A stretch of DNA of 64,000 nt, from the NCBI GenBank assembly GCA_000507305.1, contig DF242462.1:27849-91848 (forward strand), read 5' to 3'. Under the pieces are notes generated by a model. It was not told the origin of the DNA and did no database searches. It worked only from the letters and a program-made list of their open reading frames with translations. Of this stretch, positions 22,278 to 40,249 are shown in pieces (within the stretch, counting starts at the first letter, position 1; each line of letters begins with the position of its first letter). Origin of the DNA: Breviolum minutum Mf 1.05b.01. Lineage: Eukaryota > Sar > Dinophyceae > Suessiales > Symbiodiniaceae. A program made the translations under genes and the position numbers.

Positions 22278-22534
22278 TTTGAAACCTTTTGAGGCCTCCG
22301 TTGGGCTTGATGGGAAATGAACCCGTGTGTAGAGTTGCTGAGACATACCTGTGTGATATTGTATGGAATACCTACAGAATTATCAATGTAGAGTTGCATA
22401 TTTTCACTTGAATTTTTTTGGTCATTGGGATAAGATATCCCCTTTTCTTGAATACCCTGGCACCTGTATGAAAATTTGAAAACAAAATATCTAGAAGTGA
22501 AAACTGCATGGAATCTCAAAGGTGGAAGTATATA

Positions 22535-22731
22535 TCACTCATATATTGCATATGTTGCCTCGCAAAGTGGTTCTATGAATCTACCACCCGTTGCCAGACT
22601 TCGGCGGTTGGGTGTCATCCCCCTTTTTTCTCTCGAGCTTGAAAAGGTCTGGTCAACCAGTTGGCCGACAGAAATGGTCAGGGGTCCTCGTGCAACACCC
22701 CGACATCCAGAAATATCAGCAAACACGGGCT
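22535..22731 (-). CDS. coding exon, probably 3'-terminal
   Basis: After acceptor GACCGGTAG the minus frame reads EPVFADISGCRGVARGPLTI, SVGQLVDQTFSSSREKRG, ...EATYAIYE-stop. Composition is protein-like throughout. No family recognised. Confidence 0.5.
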
Positions 22732-23025
22732 CCCTACCGGTCAATGCCACATGTTTTTTTCCTACCGTCCCGAACTTGTTTCATGACTTGAAATTTGGCA
22801 ACTACAATTTCGTTGGATTTTGCCCGAGCTATGAAGGATTCTAACCTGACATTTTCCAATAATTGATCCCCGTTAGAAAATTCCTTTCAAACAACCGCCA
22901 TGGTACAGAAATCAAATCCTTCAAAAAAGCATGAGGGAGATGATACCTCTTCAGAGTCGCAGGGGCCGAATCAAACCGAATTTTTTTCACAACAAAAAAA
23001 TGTAGAAATTCTAAGAAATGCTTTA

Positions 23026-23128
23026 ACTAGTTGGTGGTTTCAACCCCTTTAAAAAATATTAGTCAAAATAGGAATCTTCCCCAAGTAGGGGTAAAAATAA
23101 AAAATATTTGAAACCACCACCTAGTTGA
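23026..23128 (+). mobile_element. family A element, well preserved
   Basis: ACTAGTTGGTGGTTTCAACC ... TTTGAAACCACCACCTAGTT. The ends are perfectly complementary over about 17 bp. This is one of the best copies for a consensus. Confidence 0.92.
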
Positions 23129-23439
23129 TTATTCAGGCACGCAATCTTCCAAAAACTCCATGTCAACGTGGCTCATGTTATTTCCTTCCCAAGTTTTCTT
23201 TGCACCACATGAAAAAATGTGAATGCAACACACCTTCCGTTGAAAAAGATCTCTTGAAAGAAATCTTCCTCTCCCACTAACTTGAATTCCGATGTGAATA
23301 TGTTTGATATTTTTTGACTTCGCCTAAAAAAACCGGACCTTTGCCTTACCAAAAAGAAAAACCTTTTAAAAAACATGTCTCACAATAAGGATGGTAACCC
23401 TGGAAATCCTTTCCAATCAAATTTTTGGACCTCGAAAAC

Positions 23440-23643
23440 CTGTCGACATGTTGGGATCAAGTTCCAAGGACAGTTCCACGCGAAACGCTGAAGCGGTCGG
23501 AACTTCGCGTCAGAGAAGTGGCGAAACCCGGGTGGCAAGCCGCAAGCAATCTCTCCTGGAAGTAGATGAAGAATAATTGGCTTTGGGGAAGGGTATTTTG
23601 CTATGCTTTGGGTAGGATCCTTTGTGACATTTCGGGAGAGAAC
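23440..23643 (-). CDS. internal coding exon (68 codons), unrecognised
   Basis: Acceptor TCTTCGTCAG, phase 0, VLSRNVTKDPTQSIAKYPSP, KPIILHLLPGEIACGLPPGF, ...NLIPTCRQ, donor CAG|GTTTTC, phase 0. The plus strand has a competing Ser/Arg/Glu-rich frame ending at 23576. I prefer the minus strand because of its two good splice sites and the direction of neighbouring genes. Confidence 0.5.
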
Positions 23644-24206
23644 CTGACGAAGAATGAGCCAAAAAATCAATTTGATCACTAATTCTCACTATCATCGTCA
23701 ATATTTCAAGTGTATGTAATTGGACAGTTGTGCCAATTTAACCATGTCAAATGTTTTCCCGACACAGCTTGAGGATGCGGTTGTGAGTAGGACTGTGGAA
23801 GGCAAAGGTTCTACCAATCAACGCAGACTGCAGCGACACAAACCGACAAAAAAAAACAACCAAAAAGCTGCACCTCGAATTGAGCCACAAAAAAACAATC
23901 TTATTTTCCATGAAATACTGGTTTAATAGGGATCCTTACAATGGTTTGTGATACTCCTCACATAACGGGGTAGTACAATCCCCTATATACCCTAAACAAC
24001 CAGGTTGTTTTCATTTCCCCTTTTGTTTTTGGCACAGGAAAAAATATTCAGACAATATACGATACAATGGCTGAGTACAAACTCATCAACCTAGATTTCC
24101 ACGAAAAATTCTCCCTAGAGTATCAACCAATGACTTTCATATCGCTTCAGACCTCCGGTCTACTTTTTATCCCCTAAAAAAATGGCTTTCCAAAACCTAC
24201 AAAACA

Positions 24207-24320
24207 TATACTCCCCTGAAGACTAACAGGTCCCCTGAAAATAAAAATGGTTGGAAAATGTATTCCCTACTTAAATAGTCCCTTTTTCAAGGGGACATGT
24301 TAGTTTTCGGGGGTGTATCT
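24207..24320. mobile_element. family B3 element
   Basis: ATACTCCCCTGAAGACTAAC at the left; GGGGACATGTTAGTTTTCGG then GGGTGTATC at the right. The closest relative is at 62355-62465. Confidence 0.8.
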
Positions 24321-24865
24321 TTGATTTCTAAGCCAATCCTTAACCAACCCAACCCCTGGGCCCCTAACTTACCAACATCCATCAACCGCCTCCATCCTTC
24401 ACCGCGCGGACCGCGTTGCACCATCCTTTTTCCCCCGGCAAGTCGCCTGGGATTTCACTCCTCCTCCTCGAGATCCAAATTTTCAAATCCTCAATTGAAG
24501 TTGAACCGGCTGTTTTTTTTTAAACCCGGTTTTTTCGGAACCCAACTGCTTCCCCAAAAAATTGATTTTTTTTGAAGGCTGCCTTCCAAAAATGCTCCGA
24601 AAGAAGGCAAGGCAAATTTTTGGAGAACTTTATGCTCTTCAAAGAGTTTTTCCCTTCCCCAATTTGGCTTGAGCTTGGGACTTGTTATTCCCCTTGTCTT
24701 TTTTTGAATCCCTTTATAAAATAGCGGGGAAACTACTGGAAACGGTGCTGAGGTGGGCAAGTTTGTATCACCACTGATGGAAAGTTTTGCAAATCCTTGC
24801 GGAAAAAAAACCCTAGGATTTTTTTTGTCACTGTAATAAGTGATGGGATATGATGCACTACCAAC

Positions 24866-24930
24866 CTCAACTGTTCTTTTTTTCCAGGATTTTCTTCCAT
24901 CGCAGCTACCGAGTTTTTTTCTCGCTCTCG
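24866..24930 (-). CDS. first coding exon of the next gene downstream of 25143
   Basis: Acceptor CACCTCTTACAG (24931) is followed by RERNS-type codons and an in-frame ATG (24898-24900) reading MEENPGKKEQL, ending at donor AG|GTTGGT. The acceptor only 30 nt upstream of the ATG, 212 nt after the stop of the preceding gene, is what a spliced-leader trans-splice site would look like. That is an inference only. Confidence 0.5.
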
Positions 24931-25142
24931 CTGTAAGAGGTGGTTTTTAGTGGTCAAAATGGTTGAAACGTCAACAGCTCTGCAATCACCTGTGCTCCCC
25001 AAACCCCAAACCCACTTAGCCAATCAAGTCACCTTTGTTTTTAAAAAACACACCAGTCCAACAAACAAAATACGAAGAACTTCAAACAGAACTCCACTGC
25101 ACCCCCCCCAAACAAAAACACCAAACTCACCCACCCAAATTT

Positions 25143-30800
<5,658 letters not shown>

Positions 30801-31048
30801 AACGTTCTATCATCGGGATTTTCAATCTGACATCGTGAATTCCCTTGTGAAAATGAGCATTTTCCACCTTTTCCTTTCAAAGAAACCAACCTGTTTTCTC
30901 CACAAAAAGCGGCTCTAAATCTGAGTACGTTGTCTTTAATCGTGTGGTTTTTATATACAAACACCCAAACCCAAGAAGCTACCCACAACATCCCACACTC
31001 GCAACGAATTAAAAGAACAAGTTTCTCAAACCTTTTGCACGATTGTTT

Positions 31049-31255
31049 ACACCCCCAAAAATCAACATATCCCCTAAAAAACGGACTATTTCAGTAGGAA
31101 AATACATCTTCCAATCATTGATTTTCAAAGGGACATGTCAATTTTTAGTTCCCCCCCCCGAAGACTAACATGACAATGGAACATCTACCATTTAAAGATG
31201 TATTTCCTATTGGAAAATGGGATTTTCCATTTGCCATGCCAGCTTTTTAGGGAAG
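31049..31255. mobile_element. two nested/adjacent family B elements
   Basis: 31049-31160 is B3-like (TACACCCCCAAAAATCAACA ... GGGACATGTCAATTTTTAGT). 31165-31245 is B2-like (GACTAACATGACAATGG ... CCATTTGCCATGCCAGC). Both lie between the stop of the 31247-35558 gene and the next gene start. Confidence 0.65.
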
Positions 31256-34200
31256 ATCATCTTTCCACCAGCCCAAGCTTCCTTCAACGACGCCTGCTTG
31301 AATGGATTTCAAGGCGCGCTCCACCACTTCCTGGTGGCAGCTGACTTCATGACTGGGGGTTCCGGGTTCACCCCGGAAAGCCTGAAGCATCAACTGAAAC
31401 ATCGAATCTTTTAGGGGATCCCCCAAGCCTTAAAGCTTCACTAGTTGGTGGTTGAACCAACCTATTTTGAAAAAATATGCTCGTCAAATTGGGAATCTTC
31501 CCCCATTTTCGGGGTGAACATACAAAAATATTTGAAGTTTCACGACCTAGTTCATCTCGTTTCGAGTCGATGTGACTCTTGATGCTTCAATGTTTTTACC
31601 AACCCATTCGTTGAAATTCTCCAGTTGAAAATGATTGATTTTTCATCATCCGCCCTCCCCCAAAGACGATCATCGCATATCTTCATGTTCACCCATGATG
31701 GAAAAATTGGAGGTACCCCTCGTCTGCGTTTGCCGCAGTTTTTTTTCGTGCTTCAGATTCCAAGCCGTTCATGGCTTGGTAAGTGAATATCTTATGGTTG
31801 TTTTACCACGAGTTTTTTGTTGCTGGGGGACATCACTATGTGGAGATAGATCACTCTTGCCCAGGTGTTCCAACCAAGCAACCCAGAAACACTGCGCCAA
31901 GCAGCTAATTCAATTTGTGACCTTTTGATCCCCGTAGTTACAAGTCACAAGCAACCTTTGAGTTAGGGTCACTTAACCATACCAAAGGGGCTCACAAAGA
32001 ATTGCCAGGGGGAATTCAACATTCCAAAACGTTTCCGAGAATCAGCTGCACCCTTTCCATTTCTCCTAAGTAAAGGTTGGTGTGTTGATCACATTGCTTC
32101 ATCTTACCCCCCCATCACTCACTGTTCCCCCCCCCATGTATTTGGAAAATTAAACGGCTGGACACCCCCCGGAAAAATGGAGGTTTGGTTCAGCTGATGT
32201 TCTGAACTTCAAACAAGTGAAGATCTCAAGTTTCATCCAAGACTGCCATAAGGGCTACTGTATTCTCCGTGCCTTGAGATTGGTTGGAACTCCACCACCG
32301 TGATGTCATTTTTTGGTTGTACGGAAGTACTCAAAACTGAGAAAAGTGGTTCGATTTATATAATATGAATAAATAGATTGAAGTAAGTCACCCAAAGAAT
32401 CATTTTACTGTTCTTTTTGGGGCATGGCATTTTTTTTTTAATGCAAGTTACGTTCACTTTTGAAAAAGGGGGTTCTTTTCAGAAATACTGTTGTTTACAG
32501 GCTGTTTTACGAATAAAATCAAACCCAGCCAAGAGGAACTGAAGTTATGATACCCTGCACTTGGGAAACCAGTATGACCTCACACCAGTATAACCTCACT
32601 TGAGATCCAATTTCCCTACGTTTCGCGGTGAAAATAAAGAAATCCCCTCCAATGGAACGGATACATATCCCACCGGGGTGATCGTTCCCTCGAAGGTATT
32701 ATGGATGAAGTTCACCACCTAATCACCTAAACCAACCAACAAATCAAAAGTCGCACCTGTGCCTGAAGCGCTTCAGGATTGTAGCGTGGTGGGATCAAAC
32801 AACGGTTGATCCAAAGTCTTAACATCTCATCGGAATGTTCATTCTCTCCACCCTCCTGCACCAGCTGGCAAAAACCAATGCTGGGTTCTACGTACGCGTT
32901 TTTGTGACCCGGAAATCGTGGTGGGTAGTCCTACGTGGGAAACCGGGAGGAATTCTCTCAAAAGATGTCGCCACTTGGGTGTGAACAGTGCTGACAGGTC
33001 CGAGAATCACTTGTAGTTTTTTGAAGATGTTTTATCCCATTGCAGGTCAAAAAGGAACAATCCTAGCCCCCCTTTCTTTATCCTGGAAATTTTCAAAGAC
33101 ATGACGTTTTGGTGGTTTCTGACTTAGCAAGAGTAGAGTAGAACACAATCAGTTTTTTTTTGGGTGGCGTGGGTCGCAGGTTGGGTCATAAACTTACCCC
33201 AACTGGGAGATGTTTGAAACACTTGCTGAACACTGTTGGTTCGTTTGTTTGATGTATGGGAACTTCCTGGGCTCAGAAAACCAACACAATCATTGGCTGG
33301 CTCTCATCTACAAACCTACACCTTTGGATTTTGGATGGACGGACATATCATGAAATATCCATGGATTCCTGCAGATTTTTCGTGGAATGATAGAAGCTAA
33401 CAAAAATCAAGTGACTTTTAATGGAAGTCCGCAAATTGTTTATAACAGCGAAGGAAACAAAAAAAACGATAGTTCACACTAGCAACCGGAAAAGGCAAAT
33501 TCCCCCAAAACAACAACCCCAGGAAAAAAAAACAGGTAGAAAAAACCATCACTTTCTCCCATGCGATTTTTTTCTGGCATCCATGAAAAAACCTGACCGA
33601 AACTCTCGAAAAAAACCTTCAAATGCTGTTTGCCAAAATCGATCCCTTCACTGGTTGGTGGTTTCACTGCCATTTGAAAAAATATGCTCGTCAAAATGGG
33701 TTCATCTTCCCCAATTTTCGGGGTGAAAATAAAAAATGTTTGAAAACCCCAAATAGATTCAACCCGACGCACCATTTGACTGCGGGAGGATTTTCGGGAG
33801 GATTCAGTTGCAGTAGATTTTAAACCACTCATCTCCGCGTTTCAACCGCGGGGTTTACCTTACTTACCCGTCAAATCAAAGGGTAATTCTGCAGTTTAGT
33901 AAGGGTTTGCATCGTTTACCTCATTTTCAAAAAACAATGGGGTTTCAAAAATCCCTCGACGAAAAAACACCCTTCAACCTGATTTTTTTTTGGTTGCTCG
34001 GTTTTGAAATTTCTATAGGAAACCCATCAGGAATCCAGCGCTGCAAAGAAACACCGCCGGTGGAAGTCTCCTGAAAGTCCTCCAGTCTCGATTGGTACTT
34101 TTGCCCAAGCGCTTTGAAGAGCCTTTGCTTGCGCCAACACAGTTTGATCCAACAACTTCACTTCAACCACCCAAAAACCCATCATAAAAGGTGGAGTTTT

Positions 34201-35558
34201 GGTGGTTTCCCAATGAAACTTATATATACTTATTATAGTGAATCTGTGGACTTAAATAAGTGAATCTTTGGGAGGAAACAACCCACACAAAAAAATATTT
34301 GGCACAGATCCAACAAAAACATTTTAGCAGCAAGAGCTGTTAGGAAATTTTGTTTGAATGGGACTGGAATGCTTGATTCATTGTTTTCTTTGGTGGCCAA
34401 AGGCTAATTGTGTCAGAGACGGAAAGGTCAGGAGAGAAAAAAAAAAACATCTTTTTTTTGGGAGCCACGAAGTCCATAGAAACCTTAGACACAACTGACC
34501 CGGTTCAAGGCTCAATGTGTACCACTTTTTTTTTCCGGCGCCAAAAAAACAGAATGGGAGGAAAAAAGGTAAAGGTCATGTTCGGGTCGTATTTGAAGCC
34601 ACATAGGTTTGCTAGTTGGTGGTTTCAATGCCATTTGAAAAAATATGCGCGTCAAAATGAGAATCTTCCCCAAGGATCTGGGTGAAAATAGAAAAATATT
34701 TGAAGTTTTACCACCTAGTTTTTATTTGAAAGGGACCCAGATAACTACAGTACGGTAGCTACGCGATCCTTGGGGGAACATGTCTAAAAACCAAGCCCCC
34801 CTTGTAAAGTCAAGGCCCGGGGCCCGGGGGCCTCATCTCCACCAACCTACACCGACCTTCAAAGAACTTTCCCCCCGGGGCCCCCGAGGTCAAGACCCAC
34901 CAACCGAACGCGCCTCTCCCACATCAGTAGGCCATCACCCACATCGTCCGCTGTGAAGACGTCACCCTCTTGCGCCTTGGCAATCCTCGAAATGGCCAGG
35001 CTGAAGAACCCCGAAGAAGGGGGGTTTCTAAAAAAAGGGCGATCTCTGTAGGAATCTTGTTGGGTTGGTAGTTGGTAGCTGATGTTTTCTTCTTGAAGAA
35101 TTTTTGGTTGTTTTCTCTTGGGTTTCTTATTTCAAAACGAAGTGCAATGGTGATGCTGCCGAACTCTTCACAATGAGACAAGCATAGTGACTTGATGGGA
35201 TTAGTGGCATGACTACAACTATGATATGCTGGGTTTGTTTTACGCCCCTCTCAAGGGACAATTTTTCCGTGTGCCCCTAACGTACGTGTACTACCATGCT
35301 ATTTAGCTGGTGTTCTCTAGGGATTCTTGGGATGGCTACAAATACCAATAGGGTCTATTAATTATAAACCACTATGTTTTTGTTGGGACTGTCACAAATG
35401 GCCATGCCGCACCCCTCTTTGCCTTTTTTTGGTTGAAAGCCCCCCCAAAAACACATCCCGAAAAAATCGGGAACACCACCGGTCACCCACCTGCGTCTTA
35501 ACTCCGCTTGTTCTTCGCGTAGTTGACCAAGTAAAAGACCAGGATCCACGGAAGCCAT
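31247..35558 (-). CDS. gene with visible start and stop exons, unknown function
   Basis: ATG at 35556-35558 (Kozak-like ACCATGG). Exon 35558-35491: MASVDPGLLLGQLREEQAEL. Exon 35000-34901: LAISRIAKAQEGDVFTADDV and GDGLLMWERRVRL. Exon 32864-32757: LVQEGGENEHSDEMLRLWIN and RCLIPPRYNPEALQAQ. Microexon 31618-31600 (19 nt): NFNEWV. Terminal exon 31428-31247: LGDPLKDSMFQLMLQAFRGE, ...ERALKSIQAGVVEGSLGWW, stop TAA. First two junctions and the last are phase-compatible. A further exon with exit phase 2 plus the candidate 31926-31850 (SQIELAAWRSVSGLLGWNTW) and exons around 34020-34170 are probably missing from this model. The protein looks helical and cytosolic. I do not recognise the family. Confidence 0.6.
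31440..31555 (+). mobile_element. family A element within intron 31429-31599
   Basis: ACTAGTTGGTGGTTGAACC ... GAAGTTTCACGACCTAGTTC. It makes up most of the 171-nt intron; the acceptor used is 10 nt past the element end. Confidence 0.9.
33649..33750 (+). mobile_element. family A element, right TIR lost
   Basis: CTGGTTGGTGGTTTCACTGC, core ATTTTCGGGGTGAAAATAAA, then TTTGAAAACCCC instead of the normal right end. On the minus strand it is followed by an open, protein-like stretch EGIDFGKQHLKVFFESFGQ (33648-33590) ending at a GTTTTT donor. Confidence 0.8.
34612..34720 (+). mobile_element. family A element
   Basis: GCTAGTTGGTGGTTTCAATG ... GAAGTTTTACCACCTAGTTT. Confidence 0.9.
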
Positions 35559-36840
35559 GGTCCAGGTATCTTCTCGATCCAATTCACCTTGTAGTTGACC
35601 TTCACCTCATATGCTTACAGGGTGAATGAACGGTGACTTCTTTTACTGGGATCGTGAAATCAGGAGGGTGGGCTCCTTACTAACAACTACCTTTTGTCGG
35701 GTCTTGGGTTCACTAGTGCGGTCGTTTGACAAAAATCCAGATGTATCTAGGGAAATTAAACTACCATACATGGATCCTATGGGTTTGAAGGATCACACCA
35801 TGGGCAATGGGGAAGAGTTTCGGCTCATATTGGGACAAACAACAGATTCATAGTGAAGACAATTGTAGGGAGTTTTTTGTGAATCTGATATATATCTAAT
35901 GTCACTTCAAAGGTGTTTTACAAAAAAACCTACAATAAAAACACCTGGACCCAAAAATTGTTTGTAGTTGTGATCCCCCCACCACCAAACCAAAAAAGAA
36001 AGGAAGGAAGGTGAAGGTGGTAGCAGCTTCAATTTCAGACAGGTAGGAACATGAAAAAAACTATGAAAAACCACAATGATTTCCAACCATATCCAACCTT
36101 TCCTATATTTTCATATATTTTGGAGGATGAAAAACAAACCGCTGGAAAAAAAAACACGGTATCCATTTTCATCTTCCAAAACTGGATGCTTATTTTTACC
36201 ACCCTTTTCCCTTTGGGTAAAACCCCAACCTTTTCATCGCCAAGGAACCCCAACCACAGTAGCCTACCAGCAATAAGAAATCATCCTTGCCGGTGCCGAA
36301 CCGTTGTTGTCAGTTCCGCGGGGTGTTCTTTAACAAAAAAAATGCTAGAGAGAAATCGAGAAGTTATTGAGTATTGTTGTGTTTATCGTGTTTTCATGTA
36401 TTGGGTTTGTGTTTTGCAACAGCTTGCGATTTTTCGGTGCGATGATTGGTTTAAAAGCGCTGTCTTTTGATGGAATCTTTCGACTAAAAATCACCGGGTG
36501 ATTCTAGAAAGCCAACTGAGGGTACAGTTAAACTTGCCGTTTCTTAGGTTTCCTTAAGATGCTTGGATTTCCTTAGGATGCTTAGATTTCCTTAAGATGA
36601 TTTCCCCAATGGTTGGACCTGGTGATTTCCTATGGGTAGAATCCGTAAAACATCAACGGTGCCCATGTTTTTGCAAAACGCCCCAGCGAGTCCAACACCC
36701 CTTCGGAATTCTCTGGAATCGGGAATTGGGAAAAACCATCCTAAGCTAAGCAGATTCGATTCCGTTACTCTATATAATCCCTATAAAACTGCGTAGGATT
36801 TCATCCCCGGTATGCAGCAAATAACAAGGCTTTTGCTCAC

Positions 36841-36998
36841 TGCTCAGAATTGCTGCTCCTTGTCTGCTTTGCCCTCCTTCACCAGAGCCTGCAGGCGCAA
36901 CAACATCCACGTCGCTTTTTACGCATTCTGTTCCCCAATCTTTGCTCATCCCGAAACGGATGAATGAAACATGCCACAAAAGAGGGATCACACCCACA
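36841..36998 (-). CDS. internal coding exon, unrecognised
   Basis: Acceptor CATCTTGTCAG at 36999, (1 nt) then VGVIPLLWHVSFIRFGMSKD, WGTECVKSDVDVVAPAGSGE, ...QGAAILS, donor A|GTGAGC. Strong splice sites and clean frame. The phase would accept a possible next exon at about 36331-36290 (HPAELTTTVRHRQ), which would however need a GA donor (CAAG|GATGAT). Confidence 0.6.
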
Positions 36999-37252
36999 CT
37001 GACAAGATGTGATGATCAAAAAGGTGACGTCTTCTTCTCTTCACCATCCATTTTTGCAGAATGTAAAACTGTGAGATTTTTTGTTTTTGAGCCTATGGTG
37101 TAGCCTTGGTGCATCCCCTTTTGTTGGAGAAAAAGACGAGACTTGTTGAAGAAATTCGCTTGGCACATGATTTTCTTCTCCAAACAAGTGAGGGAAGAAA
37201 CCAAAGAAGTGCCTGTTGTCGTTGTATTTTCAATGGTAAACCATTATGGCAT

Positions 37253-37385
37253 TATTGCTAATCAACCACCCCCCCCCCCCTAACGTACCCCCTATTAACC
37301 ATTGGTTTCCCTGTTTTCAACCCAAATTTCTGGAGGGTATATACCTTTGGGGGGGGGGGTTGGTTGATTAGCCATAAATGATTAT
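37253..37385. mobile_element. family J element with C-run/G-run ends
   Basis: GCTAATCAACCACCCCCCCC on the left pairs with GGGGGGGGGTTGGTTGATTA on the right. The core has TTCAACCCAAATTTCTGGA. Confidence 0.8.
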
Positions 37386-37616
37386 TTAGACTCTATTTTC
37401 TTTCGTGATTTCCAACTATCTGGCCAAAGTAAAATATTTCACCAACCTAGGTTTCCTTGAAATAAGGAGTCGTTTCCCTTCCTAAACAAACCACCATTTG
37501 GGGGAGTTTTTTTGGTCGTGTTTTTCGGTCGCGAGCTAAAATTTGACCAGGTATAAACTATGGTGTTCCCCCGGAGGTTTTTTTTCTCTAAAAATTTTCC
37601 CCACAAAAAATCCTAC

Positions 37617-37740
37617 CAGCTTCTCCGGCATCCTCCCTTTCCTTGGATTCCTCCAACTCTCCCCGCTTTCGTTGGAACCTTGGCATCCTCCAGTTGGATC
37701 GAATACACTCCTTGGTGGTGGCCAAGGCGTGGCGTGTGGA
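37617..37740 (-). CDS. internal coding exon, charged helical
   Basis: Acceptor CTCCACGAG, STRHALATTKECIRSNWRMP, RFQRKRGELEESKERED, ...EA, donor G|GTAGGA at 37616. Coiled-coil-like composition. No family recognised. Confidence 0.5.
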
Positions 37741-37809
37741 CTCGTGGAGTGACCACAAAAAAAAACGGATGGATTCGGTCCAAGCCGCTACCAAGAAGTG
37801 GTGCTTATA

Positions 37810-37921
37810 TGGGTGTTGAACCAAAAATAGGGGGAAAACCCCCAAAATGGAAGGTTTATAATGGAAAACCTTATTAAATCGATGATTTGGGGGTACCCTG
37901 ATTTTTGGAAACACCCAAAAA
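37810..37921. mobile_element. family D element
   Basis: GGGTGTTGAACCAAAAATAG ... TTTTTGGAAACACCCA, with GGTTTATAATGGAAAACC in the centre as in the copy at 28806. Confidence 0.8.
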
Positions 37922-38426
37922 GCTTGGCTTTTACCTAAAAAATCCTTAAGGAAAACGTTTACCAACAAAAAATCTTCGGACCCAAAATGGTGGTGGAAAA
38001 ATTAATTGATGATTCGAATCCATGGGTCCCTCGAATCCGTAAAAAACATCACCATTAAAAAAAAACAAATCCCCAAGTTTCTTAGATGTTTCTCCGTTTC
38101 TTTTGTTGGTGGTATTTTCATGTGAACCTGTCGCCTGTCGTCCTTTTTTGTGGTAGGTGTGATTGCAATGTATTGCTTCATGATAGCCAACCAAACCACC
38201 GTGGCTGTTGGGAATTTCAGTGGGTTTTTACAGAACATCGCTATCCCGCCTGAAGGAAAACTTCCCCTGCCGTTTGCAATTCTGCGAACGTGAACGTGCC
38301 CTGTTTGGGATGGTGAAGTCACGTAACCCCGTGACCCCTGTTCCTCAAAGGTTGGTGAAGTCTCGTGACAAAGCCAACGTTTGGGGATGAAGTTTGGTCA
38401 CCAATTGAATCACCCTGGTGGATACA

Positions 38427-38680
38427 CCCCCGAAGTTTAACATAGACCCTGAAAAATGGTGGTTAACGAAGACAAGCCTTTTCTATTGGCTTTCGGTAAC
38501 TTTTCAGGGGCTTTTGCTGTTAAACTTCAGGTGGGTACTTTTTTTTTGAAAGTTTCGAGTTTGGTGGTTGGTTCCCCAACCCACTTTGAAACATGTCATG
38601 TCATGCGCGTTCGAACCGTCGTCGTCGAGTTGGATCATGGGCTTCCCCTGATCGGTATGAGCATGAAACCCCCCTGGTTT
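38427..38680. mobile_element. family B element followed by diverged family A
   Basis: 38427-38536: TACACCCCCGAAGTTTAACA ... GTTAAACTTCAGGTGGGTA. 38559-38680: TTTGGTGGTTGGTTCCCCAA with GTCGTCGTCGAGTTGGATC, related to the copy at 48583 but with no recognisable right end. Confidence 0.6.
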
Positions 38681-39233
38681 TTTGTTCCGAACGAAAGATA
38701 TTTCCAAAAAAAACGTACCTGACTTTAGATTTTATTGCAAATTTTCTCTGAAGTCTGTTGAAGGTGAATCATAAAACTTCGGTCCCGAAGAAGAAACGAA
38801 ACCTGGATGATTTCGATTCATGGCTAAAAGATGCATGTGTTTTTTTGATGTTTTTTATTGAGAGATTGTTTGTTTTTTCGTCGGAACTATATAAAAACAA
38901 ACGCCGCAAAATCAACATATACCACATCCATTTTTCCGAACGCCCGAAAAAACCTAAGAGCTTGGAACCTAACCCGGGATGTCTACTTGGCAAAGATCGG
39001 ACACCTCTTCACGTACAGGCTGTGTTATCAATCCCCCGACCAAAATGAACCAAAATGGTTTTGATACGTCCACTCCCCTAAAACTAACAGAACTCACTAA
39101 GGACCCCTACATATTGGATAGTTTATAAGGACCCTTCACTAACCTAGCAGTTTTTTTTTGGCTTCCAGCTGTGGAAATTTTATTGGATTAGATTTTCTGG
39201 AGCCCCACACCCCAATCTATGGAAGTGAAAAAA

Positions 39234-39475
39234 GGTGGTGGTTGAATCAACCCAATTTGAAAAAATCGTCAAATTAAAAAAATCATTTCCCCAAGTAGGG
39301 GGGGTGAAAATAAAAATTGTTTGAAAGCCCGGAACCCAATAGATATTTTGGAACTCAATTGGATGCTGAAATAATCAAGTTGGTGGTTTCAACCCCTGGG
39401 AAAAAAATTAGTCAAAGGGGGAATCTTCCCCAAATAGGGGTGAAAATAAAAAATACTTGAAACAGCCACCCAGTA
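39234..39475 (+). mobile_element. two successive family A elements
   Basis: 39234-39330 (GGTGGTGGTTGAATCAACCC ... TTGTTTGAAAGCCCGG) and 39378-39475 (AAGTTGGTGGTTTCAACCCC ... TTGAAACAGCCACCCAGTAA). Same orientation, 50 bp apart. Confidence 0.75.
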
Positions 39476-40124
39476 ATTCTCCAATATTTTGGTTTGATTA
39501 TTTGGCTGGATCTACCCCCTCTTCACCCAGGATTGGATCGCCTCCGGGGCGAAAATGAGTGGGTTTAGCTTGGTGACTGTTGCAGGGGGGACTGGCGGTG
39601 AACCCAACATATACTCACCCCCGAAAAACTAACATGGATACCCAAAATGATGCTTTGGAAAATGGGGAGGGATGCGTTGGGGTTTGAACCCATTTTCGAT
39701 CGTCGATGGTTTGGAAAGGGTAACTCCCCTTGAAAATCGCAAGTGTTGTTATCTATGTTAGATTTCTGCGGCGCAAACCTTTTAAACTGCTGCCTGCTTC
39801 AGGGGCGAAAATGCTGCGGAAGACTTTGGGGTTGGACCCCTTTTTAAACTGCCGAAAATATATGGGTTTGCCTGGGGGGAAAAAAGCCTTTCTCCCATAG
39901 GTTCAGTGGAAAACGGGGCCCCCAAATGAAAGGAAACGATCCTATTGGACCATACACCCATTTTCCACGGGTCACCATGATTATGGAAGGGTCCGGGTAG
40001 TATGATGCTAAAGTTATACATCTTATCTTTTTGTGGTGGATGTTGTTCATCTCAAATCTTTGTTCTCTTTACGTAACAGAGATTAATGGAGCCACGAAAA
40101 AAAACTCCTACTTTCCATTATACT

Positions 40125-40249
40125 TGTTGGTTTATAGGGATCCTTATAATGGTTTATTACAATCCCTATATAACTGGGTAGGATGTCATCCCCTATATAA
40201 CCCAACCAACCATGGTTTTTTTCATTGCTCAATGGAGTCCTACCCCTAC
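40125..40249. mobile_element. family E element supplying a splice donor
   Basis: GGTTTATAGGGATCCTTATA ... TTGCTCAATGGAGTCCTACC then CCTAC. In gene direction the element begins GTAGGGGTAGGACTCC, and exon 40362-40250 ends exactly before it. Confidence 0.7.
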
